DNA from: Kyrpidia spormannii
GTDB taxonomy: Bacteria > Bacillota > Bacilli > Kyrpidiales > Kyrpidiaceae
DNA length: 64,000 nucleotides
Assembly (NCBI RefSeq): GCF_002804065.1
Contig: NZ_CP024955.1
Coordinates: forward strand, 2,046,001 to 2,110,000
Direction: 5' to 3'
In this document: positions 35,565 to 44,882 of the stretch, one piece after another
How positions within the stretch are numbered: the stretch's first letter is position 1
Layout of the letters: every line of letters starts with the position of its first letter
Translations under genes and position numbers: made by a program
Notes under the pieces: model-generated
The model's database searches: none
What the model saw: only the letters and a program-made list of their open reading frames with translations
Told to the model about the DNA's origin: nothing

Positions 35565-37772
35565 TTATAAGGTAAATTCCTCCGGCAACTGCCACACTGC
35601 ACGATATTCCTCCCACCATCTTGGCCCTACATCCGCCAACTCCGCATACATAGCACGCACAACCGGGGTGAGCTCCCCGTTGAGGACGCGGTTTCGTTCT
35701 CGATGATAAAATTCGGCAAAATCCACCGAACGTTCACGCCGATTTCGACGGATCTCCGCCCGTTTCGCTTCGGACTTTTTTCGATCGACGACAAATCCTC
35801 CATGTATATCCCGTGATGCTACAATGCCGTAAACGCTTTCCATGATGCGTTCCGTGTAGATCCCGTCATTCAGATCCCTTTCGCACAGCTCAATCGGACG
35901 CTCCAACGGATCTCCATATCCCGGGCCACCGTTATATTTCATGTAGATCAAGTCGCCCTGATCAAACGGTCGAGGGTAGTAGGTGCCGTACGGCAATCGG
36001 GTGACCTCTGCAGAAGGGAGTTTGTTCACCTCAGGGGAATCTGGGTCGTCCCCTTGGGGATAAGGTTGATGGTTCCGCCACAACTGCTCAATATCCGTTT
36101 TTTTCACGTGTAACGTATAGGATGCGAACGCAGGATAGCCACCGCAGTTCCCTGCATTGGTAAACACCATGCCCTGGTTTAAGCTGAAAGCTTGAGCCCC
36201 GGCGACCCCGTAGAACAAACCCATCGTTTCAAAACCGGCGCCCCCTCTTCGACGCCCGTAGCCGGCACTGTTCGGTTTGATGCGGCGGGAAAGGTAACGC
36301 AGTCCCATTTGCAACCGCTCCCACTCCTCCACATCCCCCATGTCCGACTCGGGGTTCCACATGGCATAACCGTGGTCAATGCCGTCCCTGGTTGCGTTTG
36401 CCCCCATCCCGACGGCGGAAATTTCAAAGGTCGTGATCGGTGCATAGACCCCTTTGGGTTCCCCTGTCGCACCGCTCAGTACCATTCCCCCTTGGGTTGG
36501 ATCCGCGGTCATCCCGTACCCGGACGCCCCTTCTTCCACGTAGCCGCGACTCAAAAATCCTCGTTGAAGCGAGCGATATAACCCTGTGTAAATCGGAATT
36601 GTCAGGTACCAAGGCGTTTGTCTGGATAAATCGTACACTTCATTGTTGTTAAGCCATGTGCGCGGTGGACGATAGGTCTCAAGGGCCAAATTGTATCCCT
36701 CATTAACCACTTCACTGTACCCGAGCATCTGCGAAAGAACGACCCACAATGCCCCAAGGACGGAAGCCAACGCAGTGTTCCACGCCCACGGGCCGTAACC
36801 GCTGTTACCCTCAAAGTCAAGCCGCAATGTTCCGTCCGCCTTGACCACCACTTCTAACGGCAAATGATGCAATGTGTCCCTCTGAGCTTGAGGTTGCCAG
36901 GCCTCCTTGGAAAAAGGGGTATCTACAAAGGCGGTTGCACGAAATCGTCCTGGTACCAACCGTTCTTTCACTCGAGCCAGGAAATTCCGACGAGAGAACT
37001 CAATGACTTCTCGGGACAGACGAAGATAGAAATCCAATCCGTACTCGTCGATAAATTGAATCACCGCGCGCTTGATCATTTCTGCCCCGGCAATGCGCGC
37101 TTTTTCATCCAGGTCGTAGTATAGAGGGGTTCGCACCCCTTGCCTTGATCGCAACAGATAGTGCGGCAGCAATTTTCCCTGTTCCCCGATTTTCTCATTG
37201 GTCATGTACAGCCCGTCTTCATAGCGAGACGTGGCCGCAACAATGTCGTGGCCCGGGGTTACGCCTCCAATATCGACTTGATGCGTCACCCCGCCCGCCC
37301 AGCCCACCAACTCGCCCTGATAGAAAATCGGTACCAAGGTATGAATGTCTGTCGTGTGCACATTACCGAGAGCTGGGTCATTATTGGAGTAAATGTCGCC
37401 TTCGCGTATCCCGGGAAACTCCTCGTAGCCCGCCTCGATCATTTGCTTAATGTCTTCACTCATGGTGTGAACATGGACAATAATGCCGGTCGATAACGCC
37501 ACCGCATCCCCGTCCGCGGTAAAGAGAGCAAAACACGTCTCACCAAGACTCCGCGTGAGCGGCGATGCAGCAATGTGAACAGCCACCTCCCGGGCGGTCA
37601 CCGCCGAGGCAATCAGTTTCGTCATGGCTTCTTCCCACCGAAAGGGATTCTTGTCGCGCAACTCTAATTCGACGAGACCGGCATAATGCCCCGTGTTCCG
37701 CGTCCGTTCAGCCACTTCCTGCACCAACTGTTTCAGACTCACTCGAGTAAACGCGCCAACCGAAAATGCCAT
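35565..37772 (-). CDS. acxB: Acetone carboxylase alpha subunit, cluster A
   Basis: This 735-residue subunit belongs to the hydantoinase B/AcxB family, which holds the manganese site where phosphorylated acetone and bicarbonate combine. The expected ligands are His139 and Asp142 in NVHTTDIHT and His164 in GGVTHQVDIGG, with the same spacing (3 and 22) as His150, Asp153 and His175 reported for Xanthobacter AcxB. It is first in cluster A, behind a sigma-54 promoter, and intact although the next gene is interrupted. It differs throughout from the cluster B paralogue, so the two sets are not a recent duplication and may take different ketones. Confidence 0.93.
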   Translation of the reverse strand: MAFSVGAFTRVSLKQLVQEVAERTRNTGHYAGLVELELRDKNPFRWEEAMTKLIASAVTAREVAVHIAASPLTRSLGETCFALFTADGDAVALSTGIIVHVHTMSEDIKQMIEAGYEEFPGIREGDIYSNNDPALGNVHTTDIHTLVPIFYQGELVGWAGGVTHQVDIGGVTPGHDIVAATSRYEDGLYMTNEKIGEQGKLLPHYLLRSRQGVRTPLYYDLDEKARIAGAEMIKRAVIQFIDEYGLDFYLRLSREVIEFSRRNFLARVKERLVPGRFRATAFVDTPFSKEAWQPQAQRDTLHHLPLEVVVKADGTLRLDFEGNSGYGPWAWNTALASVLGALWVVLSQMLGYSEVVNEGYNLALETYRPPRTWLNNNEVYDLSRQTPWYLTIPIYTGLYRSLQRGFLSRGYVEEGASGYGMTADPTQGGMVLSGATGEPKGVYAPITTFEISAVGMGANATRDGIDHGYAMWNPESDMGDVEEWERLQMGLRYLSRRIKPNSAGYGRRRGGAGFETMGLFYGVAGAQAFSLNQGMVFTNAGNCGGYPAFASYTLHVKKTDIEQLWRNHQPYPQGDDPDSPEVNKLPSAEVTRLPYGTYYPRPFDQGDLIYMKYNGGPGYGDPLERPIELCERDLNDGIYTERIMESVYGIVASRDIHGGFVVDRKKSEAKRAEIRRNRRERSVDFAEFYHRERNRVLNGELTPVVRAMYAELADVGPRWWEEYRAVWQLPEEFTL

Positions 37773-37825
37773 TTTTCCCCCTCCCTAGTTCTGATCAATG
37801 AATTGTTGTTCCGAGAGACACGATA

Positions 37826-37841
37826 AGCAACTATCGTGCCA
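37826..37841 (-). promoter_or_regulatory. Sigma-54 promoter of carboxylase cluster A
   Basis: On the minus strand the site reads TGGCACGATAGTTGCT, matching the -24/-12 consensus TGGCACG-N4-TTGCA/T. It lies 54 bases before the alpha-subunit start and just behind the terminator of the activator gene. Confidence 0.9.
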
Positions 37842-37857
37842 ACGATTACAAGACATG

Positions 37858-37876
37858 AAAAAAGCGCCCTCGGCGC
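37858..37876 (-). terminator. Terminator of the first activator gene
   Basis: A 5-bp GC stem (37864-37868 with 37872-37876) with a 3-base loop is followed on the minus strand by six T. It isolates cluster A from the operon upstream. Confidence 0.7.
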
Positions 37877-37884
37877 ATGGTTAA

Positions 37885-37912
37885 CGTCTCAGTTTATGTC
37901 TCACTGTCTCAC
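37885..37912. repeat. Direct repeats, candidate activator sites for cluster A
   Basis: Three copies of (T/C)GTCTCA(C/G) occur at 37885-37892, 37897-37904 and 37905-37912, about 45-85 bases upstream of the sigma-54 promoter. That position fits upstream activating sequences for a Fis-family activator. Confidence 0.45.
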
Positions 37913-37958
37913 ACTGTCGCTTTGCAACAATGAGGCTGAGCGTGTATACCCCAAACCT

Positions 37959-39920
37959 CTAGATTAAATTGAATAGTTTCATTTTCCTGTACATTGTTGC
38001 TCGGGAAATTCCCAGGGTTTGGGCTGCTTCAGTCACATTTCCACCGCTCTCTCGTAAAGCCTGTTCAACCAGAGAGCGGTGGATGCTTCTGCGTTTTTTG
38101 GCCGTATCCACGGACGGTGCATTTTCAAAGGGCCCGGCCAGACAAATGTGCCGCGGCTCAATCACATTGCCATCGCACAAGAACACAGCCCGTTGGAGAA
38201 CATTTTTCAATTCTCGAATGTTCCCTGGCCAGGAATGTTCGGTCAGACGTTGCATCGCTTCAGGAGAAAGTCGGACGGAGATCTTCCCAATCTCTTTGGC
38301 AAATTGCCGTAGAAACGTATCCACGAGAAGTGGGATATCTTCGGAACGTTCCCGCAATGAGGGTAAGCGGATCCATAAAGCTGACAGACGATAGAATAAG
38401 TCTTTTCGGAATCGACCACTCTGCACTTCCTGGTCCAGGTTCTTGTGGGTAGCAGTGATCACCCGAACATCTACGTGAATGGGGCGCGTTCCACCAACGG
38501 GAACTACTCGCCTTTCCTCCAGCACGCGCAACAATAGACTTTGGCAATCGGTCGGCAAATCAGCGATTTCGTCCAGAAAAATGGTCCCTTTGTCTGCCAA
38601 AAGGAATTTCCCTCGTTGACCGTGCTTTTTTGCGCCCGTAAACGCCCCTTCCTCATAACCAAACAGCTCACTCGCCGCCAATTCTCGTTGGAGAGTCCCA
38701 CAATTGACAGCTACAAAAGGACCGGAACGACGAGGTCCCGAAGCGTGGATCGCATGAGCAAAAAGCTCTTTCCCTGTGCCTGATTCCCCCGCCAGAAACA
38801 CCGGAGCCAAAAGATTCGCCGCCTTGTGGGCAAGTCGTTTCGCCTCGAGTATGACAGGAGTTCTCCCTATTATAGAGTCCATCGTGTAATGGGTTGTCCA
38901 ATCGACCGGGGACATCGCCTTGCTCTTCGAAGATGATTTTGCCGTAGATTTTCCGCCGGATGTTGGCATCATGAGACACAACACACCCAAATCCAGTCCC
39001 CATAATCGGTACGGAATCACCTTTAACAGCGTCCGTACATCCCCCTCCCCCAATCTAAATTCTTGTACGTATGTCCCATGATCTTGCCCGGTGAGCAATG
39101 CCGGAGGACCGTCCACAACGGGCAATGGTTCGCCCGAACGTATCCCTGCAGCCATCGCCTGGGCGTTTGCCCACGTCACATACAAGTGCCGGTTCAATAA
39201 AAACGCAGGCTTATCCAACTCTTGAACAAGGCCAAAAAAGGCGTCAGAAATCGCATTCTTGTGTAAATCTTGCCCGATTCGATTCGCAGCCCATTGAATG
39301 AGTGGAAGATTGTGAGTTTCATACCACTGACGTCGGCTTGTAATGTCGAGAACACCCAACAGGGTCCCCGTTAAAGGCTCGAAAATCGGAACCGCCAAAC
39401 ACGCCCATTCATGCCAACCTGCACAATAATGTTCCGCACCAATGACTCGAACAGGGTGTTTTTCGATGACAGCCGTCCCGACGGCGTTCGTGCCCGCTCC
39501 ACTCTCGCTCCAATCGGCACCTTCAAAAAAGTGTCGATGTTTCACATGTTTCAGTAAGTCATCGTTATCAACCGTGACTTGCAGTAGCAGCCCCGTGTGG
39601 TCACTCAACGTGACCACCGCCTGATCGGAACCATGCTCCCGCTGAACGTACCTCATTATCGGTAACGCAACCTCGATCATTTCCCGGTAAAAGGACGAAA
39701 TATGCTGAACTTCGGCGCGTTTCATGCGGATAGGGGCCGCATCTGTGCTGAAAGCGACCCCCATGCTTTTACACCTCTCCCAAGATGATTTAATCGGTTT
39801 ACGCAGCTGTGGATCAAGAATGCCGTCTTTAACCCACGCTTCCCATCGATTCACTTGTTCACCCGTCTGCACAATTGACAATTGGTGATCTGAAAACGGT
39901 GTATTCACGGCGATCACCAC
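37959..39920 (-). CDS. Sigma-54-dependent activator (AcoR/AcxR-like), first copy
   Basis: A 653-residue enhancer-binding protein. The N-terminal 300 residues include a GAF-like sensor (WSESGAGTNAVGTAV) and a PAS-like segment. The AAA+ domain follows, with Walker A GESGTGKE, the sigma-54 contact loop GAFTGAKK and Walker B GTIFLDEIADLP. A Fis-type helix-turn-helix ends the chain (GGNVTEAAQTLGISRATMYRKM). The layout is that of AcoR and of acetone-carboxylase activators. It is the last gene behind cluster B and acetoacetyl-CoA synthetase and lies directly upstream of the cluster A promoter, which it probably activates. Start is one of several GTG codons near 39920. Confidence 0.92.
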   Translation of the reverse strand: MVIAVNTPFSDHQLSIVQTGEQVNRWEAWVKDGILDPQLRKPIKSSWERCKSMGVAFSTDAAPIRMKRAEVQHISSFYREMIEVALPIMRYVQREHGSDQAVVTLSDHTGLLLQVTVDNDDLLKHVKHRHFFEGADWSESGAGTNAVGTAVIEKHPVRVIGAEHYCAGWHEWACLAVPIFEPLTGTLLGVLDITSRRQWYETHNLPLIQWAANRIGQDLHKNAISDAFFGLVQELDKPAFLLNRHLYVTWANAQAMAAGIRSGEPLPVVDGPPALLTGQDHGTYVQEFRLGEGDVRTLLKVIPYRLWGLDLGVLCLMMPTSGGKSTAKSSSKSKAMSPVDWTTHYTMDSIIGRTPVILEAKRLAHKAANLLAPVFLAGESGTGKELFAHAIHASGPRRSGPFVAVNCGTLQRELAASELFGYEEGAFTGAKKHGQRGKFLLADKGTIFLDEIADLPTDCQSLLLRVLEERRVVPVGGTRPIHVDVRVITATHKNLDQEVQSGRFRKDLFYRLSALWIRLPSLRERSEDIPLLVDTFLRQFAKEIGKISVRLSPEAMQRLTEHSWPGNIRELKNVLQRAVFLCDGNVIEPRHICLAGPFENAPSVDTAKKRRSIHRSLVEQALRESGGNVTEAAQTLGISRATMYRKMKLFNLI

Positions 39921-39936
39921 CTCGGATTGTGACCTC

Positions 39937-41901
39937 TTAGGTGTTTAACTGTTTCGCCAGTTCTATAAAGAACTCAAGGGATTGGGGATTACTCATCGAA
40001 TCAGGGTTGACGGCTCTCTCCAAAGAGTAACCCAACAGGATTTTGCGAATTGGAACTTCCATCTTTTTTCCATTCAGTGTTCGAGGCACTTCATCGATCA
40101 CGTACACTTCGTCCGGCACGTGGCGGGGCGAAACCGTCTCCCGAATCCGCTTTCGAATGGCTGCTTTCAATTGATCCGTCATCACAACCCCCGGCTTTAA
40201 CACAACAAACAAAGACAGAAACGAAGGTCGACCCAGTAGTTCCAAGTCTACCACCAAACTGTCAGCAATCTCGTCCAACCCTTCTACGGCTCGGTAAATC
40301 TCGCTTGTCCCCATCCGAACTCCATGACGGTTGATCGTGGAATCCGACCGTCCATAGATCACACAACTGCCGTCCGCATAGAATTTGATCCAATCCCCAT
40401 GTCGCCATACACCCGGATACATTTCGAAGTAACTTTCCCGATACCGGCTCATCTCTGGATCATTCCAGAAGTATAAAGGCATGGAAGGCATGGGACGCGT
40501 GATCACCAGTTCTCCTACTTCACCGATGATTGGTTGACCGTTGTCGTCGTAGGCTTCCGCCTTCACGCCGAGCATGGGTCCCTGCATAAGACCTGCCTTG
40601 ACGGGCAAGAGCGGACAGGGACCGACAAAGGGTGTACAGACGTCTGTCCCTCCACTCCCGGGAGCCAACCAAATGTCCTTTTTAACCTTTTGATACACCC
40701 ATTCAAAACCGTCAATGGTCAGCGGCGACCCCGTCGATCCGATCGCCCGCAGCTTTGAAAGGTCGTGATCCTTACCCGGTTCAAGCCCCGCTTTCAGGCA
40801 GCTCTGAATATAGCCCGCGCTTGTTCCAAATGATGTCATCCCCGTCTTTTCCGCAAATTCCCACAATACATCGAGATTGGGATAGCCGGGATGACCATCG
40901 TAGAGAAGAATGGTGGCCCCAGATAAGAGGGCGCCCACGGTGAAATTCCACATCATCCATCCAGTAGTGGTAAACCAGAAAAAGCGATCCCCTGGCTGAA
41001 CGTCAAAATGCAGTTGGTGGACTTTGAGGAGCTCCAAGACAATATTTCCGTGGCCGTGAACAATTCCCTTGGGGTGACCCGTTGTACCCGAAGAATACAA
41101 CACCCACAACGGGTGTTCGAATTCTACAGGTTCAAAATGCAGTTCGGCCGGTGTCCGAACAATATCGTTCCACATCACCGCGTTCTCCACCCCGCCCCCG
41201 TCCAACCCAATGTAGGGCACGAACACCGTCTTGTCCAATGTGGGCAGAGATCGCTGCAGATCCTGTACTACTTCGGTTCGATCATAGACTTTTCCACCAT
41301 ACTGGTACCCATCCACCGCAAAGAGCACCTTTGGTTCGATCTGTTTGAAGCGATCCACTACCGTCACAGCACCGAAATCGGGAGAACAACTCGACCAGAC
41401 AGCGCCGATGCTCGCAGCGGCCAAAAAAGCAATCACGGTCTCCGGGAGGTTCGGCATATAGGCCACCACTCGATCCCCCGGCCGGACGCCGTATTCCCGA
41501 AGATGAGCGGCCACCGAGGCCACGGACCGGGACAGTTCGTCCCAGCTCACGATGGTAAGGGGGCGATGCTCAGACTGGAATAACAAGGCCGGTCGATCGC
41601 CTGGCCTTCCCCGGAATACATGCTGAGCAAAGTTGACACGAGCGCCGGGGAACCACCGAACCCCAGGCATCTCATGGCCTTCCATCACCCGTGTATAGGG
41701 GGTCGGGCTCTGTATTTGAAAATACTCCCATATCGACGCCCAAAACGACTCGAGATCGTCCACAGACCAACGCCACAATGATAAAAAATCGGGAAATACT
41801 AAACCCTTTTCTCTCTCCAACCAATGCATATATTGTGACATTCCAGAGGTTTGTTTTAAATATGTAGACGGTTCCCATAAAATTTCCCCTTCTGAAATCA
41901 T
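39937..41901 (-). CDS. Acetoacetyl-CoA synthetase
   Basis: A 654-residue AMP-forming ligase that converts acetoacetate, the acetone carboxylase product, to acetoacetyl-CoA. Motifs are VLYSSGTTGHPKGIVHGHG, the long N-terminal segment VRWFPGARVNFAQHVF and the C-terminal PRTLNGKKMEVPIRKIL with the catalytic lysine. The length and the W-rich FFWFTTTGWMMWNF segment match acetoacetyl-CoA synthetase rather than acetyl-CoA synthetase. Its location between carboxylase cluster B and an activator supports the assignment. A hairpin lies in the 128-base gap to the gamma-subunit gene upstream. Confidence 0.94.
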   Translation of the reverse strand: MISEGEILWEPSTYLKQTSGMSQYMHWLEREKGLVFPDFLSLWRWSVDDLESFWASIWEYFQIQSPTPYTRVMEGHEMPGVRWFPGARVNFAQHVFRGRPGDRPALLFQSEHRPLTIVSWDELSRSVASVAAHLREYGVRPGDRVVAYMPNLPETVIAFLAAASIGAVWSSCSPDFGAVTVVDRFKQIEPKVLFAVDGYQYGGKVYDRTEVVQDLQRSLPTLDKTVFVPYIGLDGGGVENAVMWNDIVRTPAELHFEPVEFEHPLWVLYSSGTTGHPKGIVHGHGNIVLELLKVHQLHFDVQPGDRFFWFTTTGWMMWNFTVGALLSGATILLYDGHPGYPNLDVLWEFAEKTGMTSFGTSAGYIQSCLKAGLEPGKDHDLSKLRAIGSTGSPLTIDGFEWVYQKVKKDIWLAPGSGGTDVCTPFVGPCPLLPVKAGLMQGPMLGVKAEAYDDNGQPIIGEVGELVITRPMPSMPLYFWNDPEMSRYRESYFEMYPGVWRHGDWIKFYADGSCVIYGRSDSTINRHGVRMGTSEIYRAVEGLDEIADSLVVDLELLGRPSFLSLFVVLKPGVVMTDQLKAAIRKRIRETVSPRHVPDEVYVIDEVPRTLNGKKMEVPIRKILLGYSLERAVNPDSMSNPQSLEFFIELAKQLNT

Positions 41902-41980
41902 GAGAGAGCCTCCTTCACATGCATCCTTTTCGCTGGCGCGGAGATATGGGTTTGATAAACATTATAGACCAAAGGAGGCA

Positions 41981-42009
41981 CCTCCTGCAGCAACACTCAC
42001 TGCAGGAGG
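41981..42009. repeat. Intercistronic hairpin before the acetoacetyl-CoA synthetase gene
   Basis: A perfect 10-bp stem, CCTCCTGCAG with CTGCAGGAGG, with a 9-base loop and no T-run. It may be an mRNA processing or stability element, or a partial attenuator, between the carboxylase genes and the synthetase. Confidence 0.6.
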
Positions 42010-42029
42010 CTTGCTCCTCGATCACTTGT

Positions 42030-42527
42030 TTATTCACGGTTCAGGGGTTTCTTTAACCACTTTTCATAAAACGTATCGATATCCGGTTGGAAATCAAAGA
42101 CTACCGGATAACCGGGTGGCACAGCTTCCACTTCAAGAAGCGTGCCGCATCCGGGGCAAATATACTCCCTTAGGTGCATCCACTCGGGGTCACATCCCAG
42201 CATATTCGGGTAGATCTCGTTAATCTTTTCCTCGGTGTCCCGGACGTAGACCAAGGCACGTAGTTTCCAATTCCGGCGATAATCACCGAACTCATGGCCG
42301 CAGTCACACTTGACAACCCGGCTCTTGTCCGGCTTTTCCACAATGTAGAGATGTTCTGCGTAAGGCAATAAAATCCGGTCGTCCCAAGGTACCGATTCTT
42401 GGGCAATGGCCAACATTTTAAAAAATCGATCGGAATCCTTATGGCTCGACTGCATTTCGTGAACCAAATGAAAAGGAAGTTCACCACGTTTGAGTTGCCG
42501 CAGAGTTTCCAGATCATATTGAGCCAC
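42030..42527 (-). CDS. acxC: Acetone carboxylase gamma subunit, cluster B
   Basis: This 165-residue protein has the usual length for the gamma subunit (about 165-170). VKCDCGHEFGDYRRNWKLRALVYVRD and REYICPGCGTLLEVEAVPPGYPV carry the two cysteine pairs expected to hold zinc. It follows the alpha-subunit gene by 65 bases. The start is a GTG at 42527, with GGGGAGAG upstream. With the two upstream genes it forms an intact alpha-beta-gamma set. Confidence 0.9.
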   Translation of the reverse strand: MAQYDLETLRQLKRGELPFHLVHEMQSSHKDSDRFFKMLAIAQESVPWDDRILLPYAEHLYIVEKPDKSRVVKCDCGHEFGDYRRNWKLRALVYVRDTEEKINEIYPNMLGCDPEWMHLREYICPGCGTLLEVEAVPPGYPVVFDFQPDIDTFYEKWLKKPLNRE

Positions 42528-42592
42528 AGCTTCATCTCTCCCCTCAATTCAGATCTACACACGTCATGACTGTCACCGATCAGAAAAGTTTC

Positions 42593-44830
42593 TTAGCCGT
42601 TGACCATCCGGAAATCATCAGGCAAATCCCAGAACTTCAAAAATTTCTCTCTCCACTCCGGGGATAAGTCCATCGAGCTCTGATACATTTCCAGAACCGG
42701 TTCAATAAAATCCCGGTGCAAGATGCGATCTCGTTCGCGCTCAAGAAATGCTTCGGCCGGTATGGCTCGAGCCAGGCGTTCCTTCCTCATCTGTTCCCTG
42801 CGGGCAGCCGTCTTTTCCAGATCAGCCTTCCATGTCCCATCGGCTGACTGTTCCGCAACAACCCCGTAAATCGACTCCGCATATCTCGGCAGGAGATACC
42901 CTTCGTTCAGATCCTTCTCCACCAAGTGCGGATCCCGTTCTAGAACGTCTCCGAGTCCTGGTCCGCCCCGATGGACAGACACGTAAATGTCATATTCACG
43001 AAAGATCTGGGGCCCGGCAGTGGCGTGTTTGTCAAACACGTTTTCCTCCGCACGGATCACCTCATCCACTTCCGAATGTTCCGGGTCACCATCTCGGGTC
43101 GGATAAGGCCGTTGATTTTGGATGATTTCCTTCATGTTCGTACCATGTAAACTGTGCCGATAGCCCGCGTTACCCGGATAACCTCCGAAAATGCCTGCGC
43201 TTCCAAAAACATGGCCGTCAGCAAGTCCATTGAACAAGGTCTGTTCATCGGTACGATACAGCATCCGCACACTTTCGATTCCGGCCCCTCCCCGATACTT
43301 TCCGGGACCAGGAGTCATCGGCTTCAAGCTCCTCCCGAGGTATAGAAGTGGTTCCAGTGATTCCCATGTCTCCGCCTCACCCATATCTCCTTCGGGGTTC
43401 CACATGGCGGCTGTGGAATCTTCTCCGTCCTTAAAGTACATCGCCCCGGTGCCTTCGGATGACATCTCGAAATTGGTAAACGCAGATTCGACACCATAAT
43501 GATTCTTGCCGCCGCCCTGCAGGATATTACCTGTCAGTGGGAAACTCGCTGAGATTTCCTCAAGGTAACCCCGGGAGTAATAAGCACGGGCCAAGCTGCG
43601 AATCAACCCTGTAAAGGCCGGGATCAGGAAATGCCACGAAAGGGTGGTGGAGACTTTTTCATAATCTGGATTGCACCATGACCCATAAGGGAGCTTTAGC
43701 GACGTCGCCAGATAGGCTCCATCGTTGACCTTATCGTTCGGAATCAAGCTTTGTGTCATTTGAACCCATAAGGCACCCTGCATGGGTGACGGCGCACAGT
43801 TAAAGGAGTGATAACCCCATTTGTTCGCTCCTTCGTACGACATGTTAAAATCGCCGTCTGCGCCGATTTGTATCGTTAATGGCGCATGCATGAGCGTGTC
43901 TCTTCGAGCTTTGTGGGAGACAGTAGGATCGTCTTTCCACGGAACATCCGTAAATCTCGGCGACTCATAGATACCGGGGAACGTCACTTCCTTCACGCGT
44001 TCCTTAAAGCTTCGCCGTCCCTCTTCGATAACTTCACGAATAAAACGTTTATAGGTCTCGATGCCTTCTTCCTGAATTACCCGGTAAACTTGGTCACGAA
44101 TCATGTGGCAACCAGCCAAGCGGGTGCGTTCATCCAAGACCCAGTACATCTCAGCACGCACCGAGTCGCTGACTTTTTTTAGATAGCTCTGGTAAAATTC
44201 ATCATTTTCACCCGCTTTTTCGCAGGACAACAACAACCCATCGCCATATCGGTCTTCGTGTCCAAACGCCATCGACCCAGGTGTCACCGCACCCACATCG
44301 ATCTCGTGGGTCACTCCACCCGCCCAGCCGATAATTTCTCCTTCCCAGAAAATCGGAATAATGGTGTGTACATCAGCAGTATGAACGTCTCCAATGATCG
44401 AATTATTATTGGAAAAAATATCACCTGATCGAATTCCCGGGCTGACTTCCCAATTGTTTCGAATCATGAATTTAATTGCGTCACTCATGGTGTGGACATG
44501 AACGATAATGCCCGTGGAGAGCGCAATCGAATCGCCTTCCGGTGTATATAACGCGAAACAAAGTTCGCCAATCTCTTTCACAATCGGAGACGCTGAGATG
44601 TTCAATGCTGTTTCTCGGGCATTGACGAGCCCACCTCGCAGCAGTGAGAAGATGCGCTCATATCGAATAGGATCCTCCTCGCGCAATGAAAGCCGATCCA
44701 GTCCTGCGTACCTTCCTGTTTCCTTAAACACGCGCTCCGACTCTTCGAGCATCTCCTTGAGTGTTTTTCCACCCCAACCGATTGCGACCTGTGGATGGAC
44801 GGCTGTGGACGGCTTCAACCCTTCGCCCAT
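42593..44830 (-). CDS. acxB: Acetone carboxylase alpha subunit, cluster B
   Basis: This 745-residue subunit of the hydantoinase B/AcxB family has its manganese ligands at His150 and Asp153 (DVHTADVHT) and His175 (GGVTHEIDVG). These are the residue numbers reported for Xanthobacter AcxB. The conserved core also includes ALSTGIIVHVHTMSDAIKFM and PGPGKYRGGAGIES. The ATG follows GGAGGAG. All three subunits of this cluster are intact, so this is the set expected to function. Confidence 0.93.
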   Translation of the reverse strand: MGEGLKPSTAVHPQVAIGWGGKTLKEMLEESERVFKETGRYAGLDRLSLREEDPIRYERIFSLLRGGLVNARETALNISASPIVKEIGELCFALYTPEGDSIALSTGIIVHVHTMSDAIKFMIRNNWEVSPGIRSGDIFSNNNSIIGDVHTADVHTIIPIFWEGEIIGWAGGVTHEIDVGAVTPGSMAFGHEDRYGDGLLLSCEKAGENDEFYQSYLKKVSDSVRAEMYWVLDERTRLAGCHMIRDQVYRVIQEEGIETYKRFIREVIEEGRRSFKERVKEVTFPGIYESPRFTDVPWKDDPTVSHKARRDTLMHAPLTIQIGADGDFNMSYEGANKWGYHSFNCAPSPMQGALWVQMTQSLIPNDKVNDGAYLATSLKLPYGSWCNPDYEKVSTTLSWHFLIPAFTGLIRSLARAYYSRGYLEEISASFPLTGNILQGGGKNHYGVESAFTNFEMSSEGTGAMYFKDGEDSTAAMWNPEGDMGEAETWESLEPLLYLGRSLKPMTPGPGKYRGGAGIESVRMLYRTDEQTLFNGLADGHVFGSAGIFGGYPGNAGYRHSLHGTNMKEIIQNQRPYPTRDGDPEHSEVDEVIRAEENVFDKHATAGPQIFREYDIYVSVHRGGPGLGDVLERDPHLVEKDLNEGYLLPRYAESIYGVVAEQSADGTWKADLEKTAARREQMRKERLARAIPAEAFLERERDRILHRDFIEPVLEMYQSSMDLSPEWREKFLKFWDLPDDFRMVNG

Positions 44831-44882
44831 AATCTTTTTCTCCTCCTTGTGTTTAACTTGAAATATCCCGGCACAGGGACTG

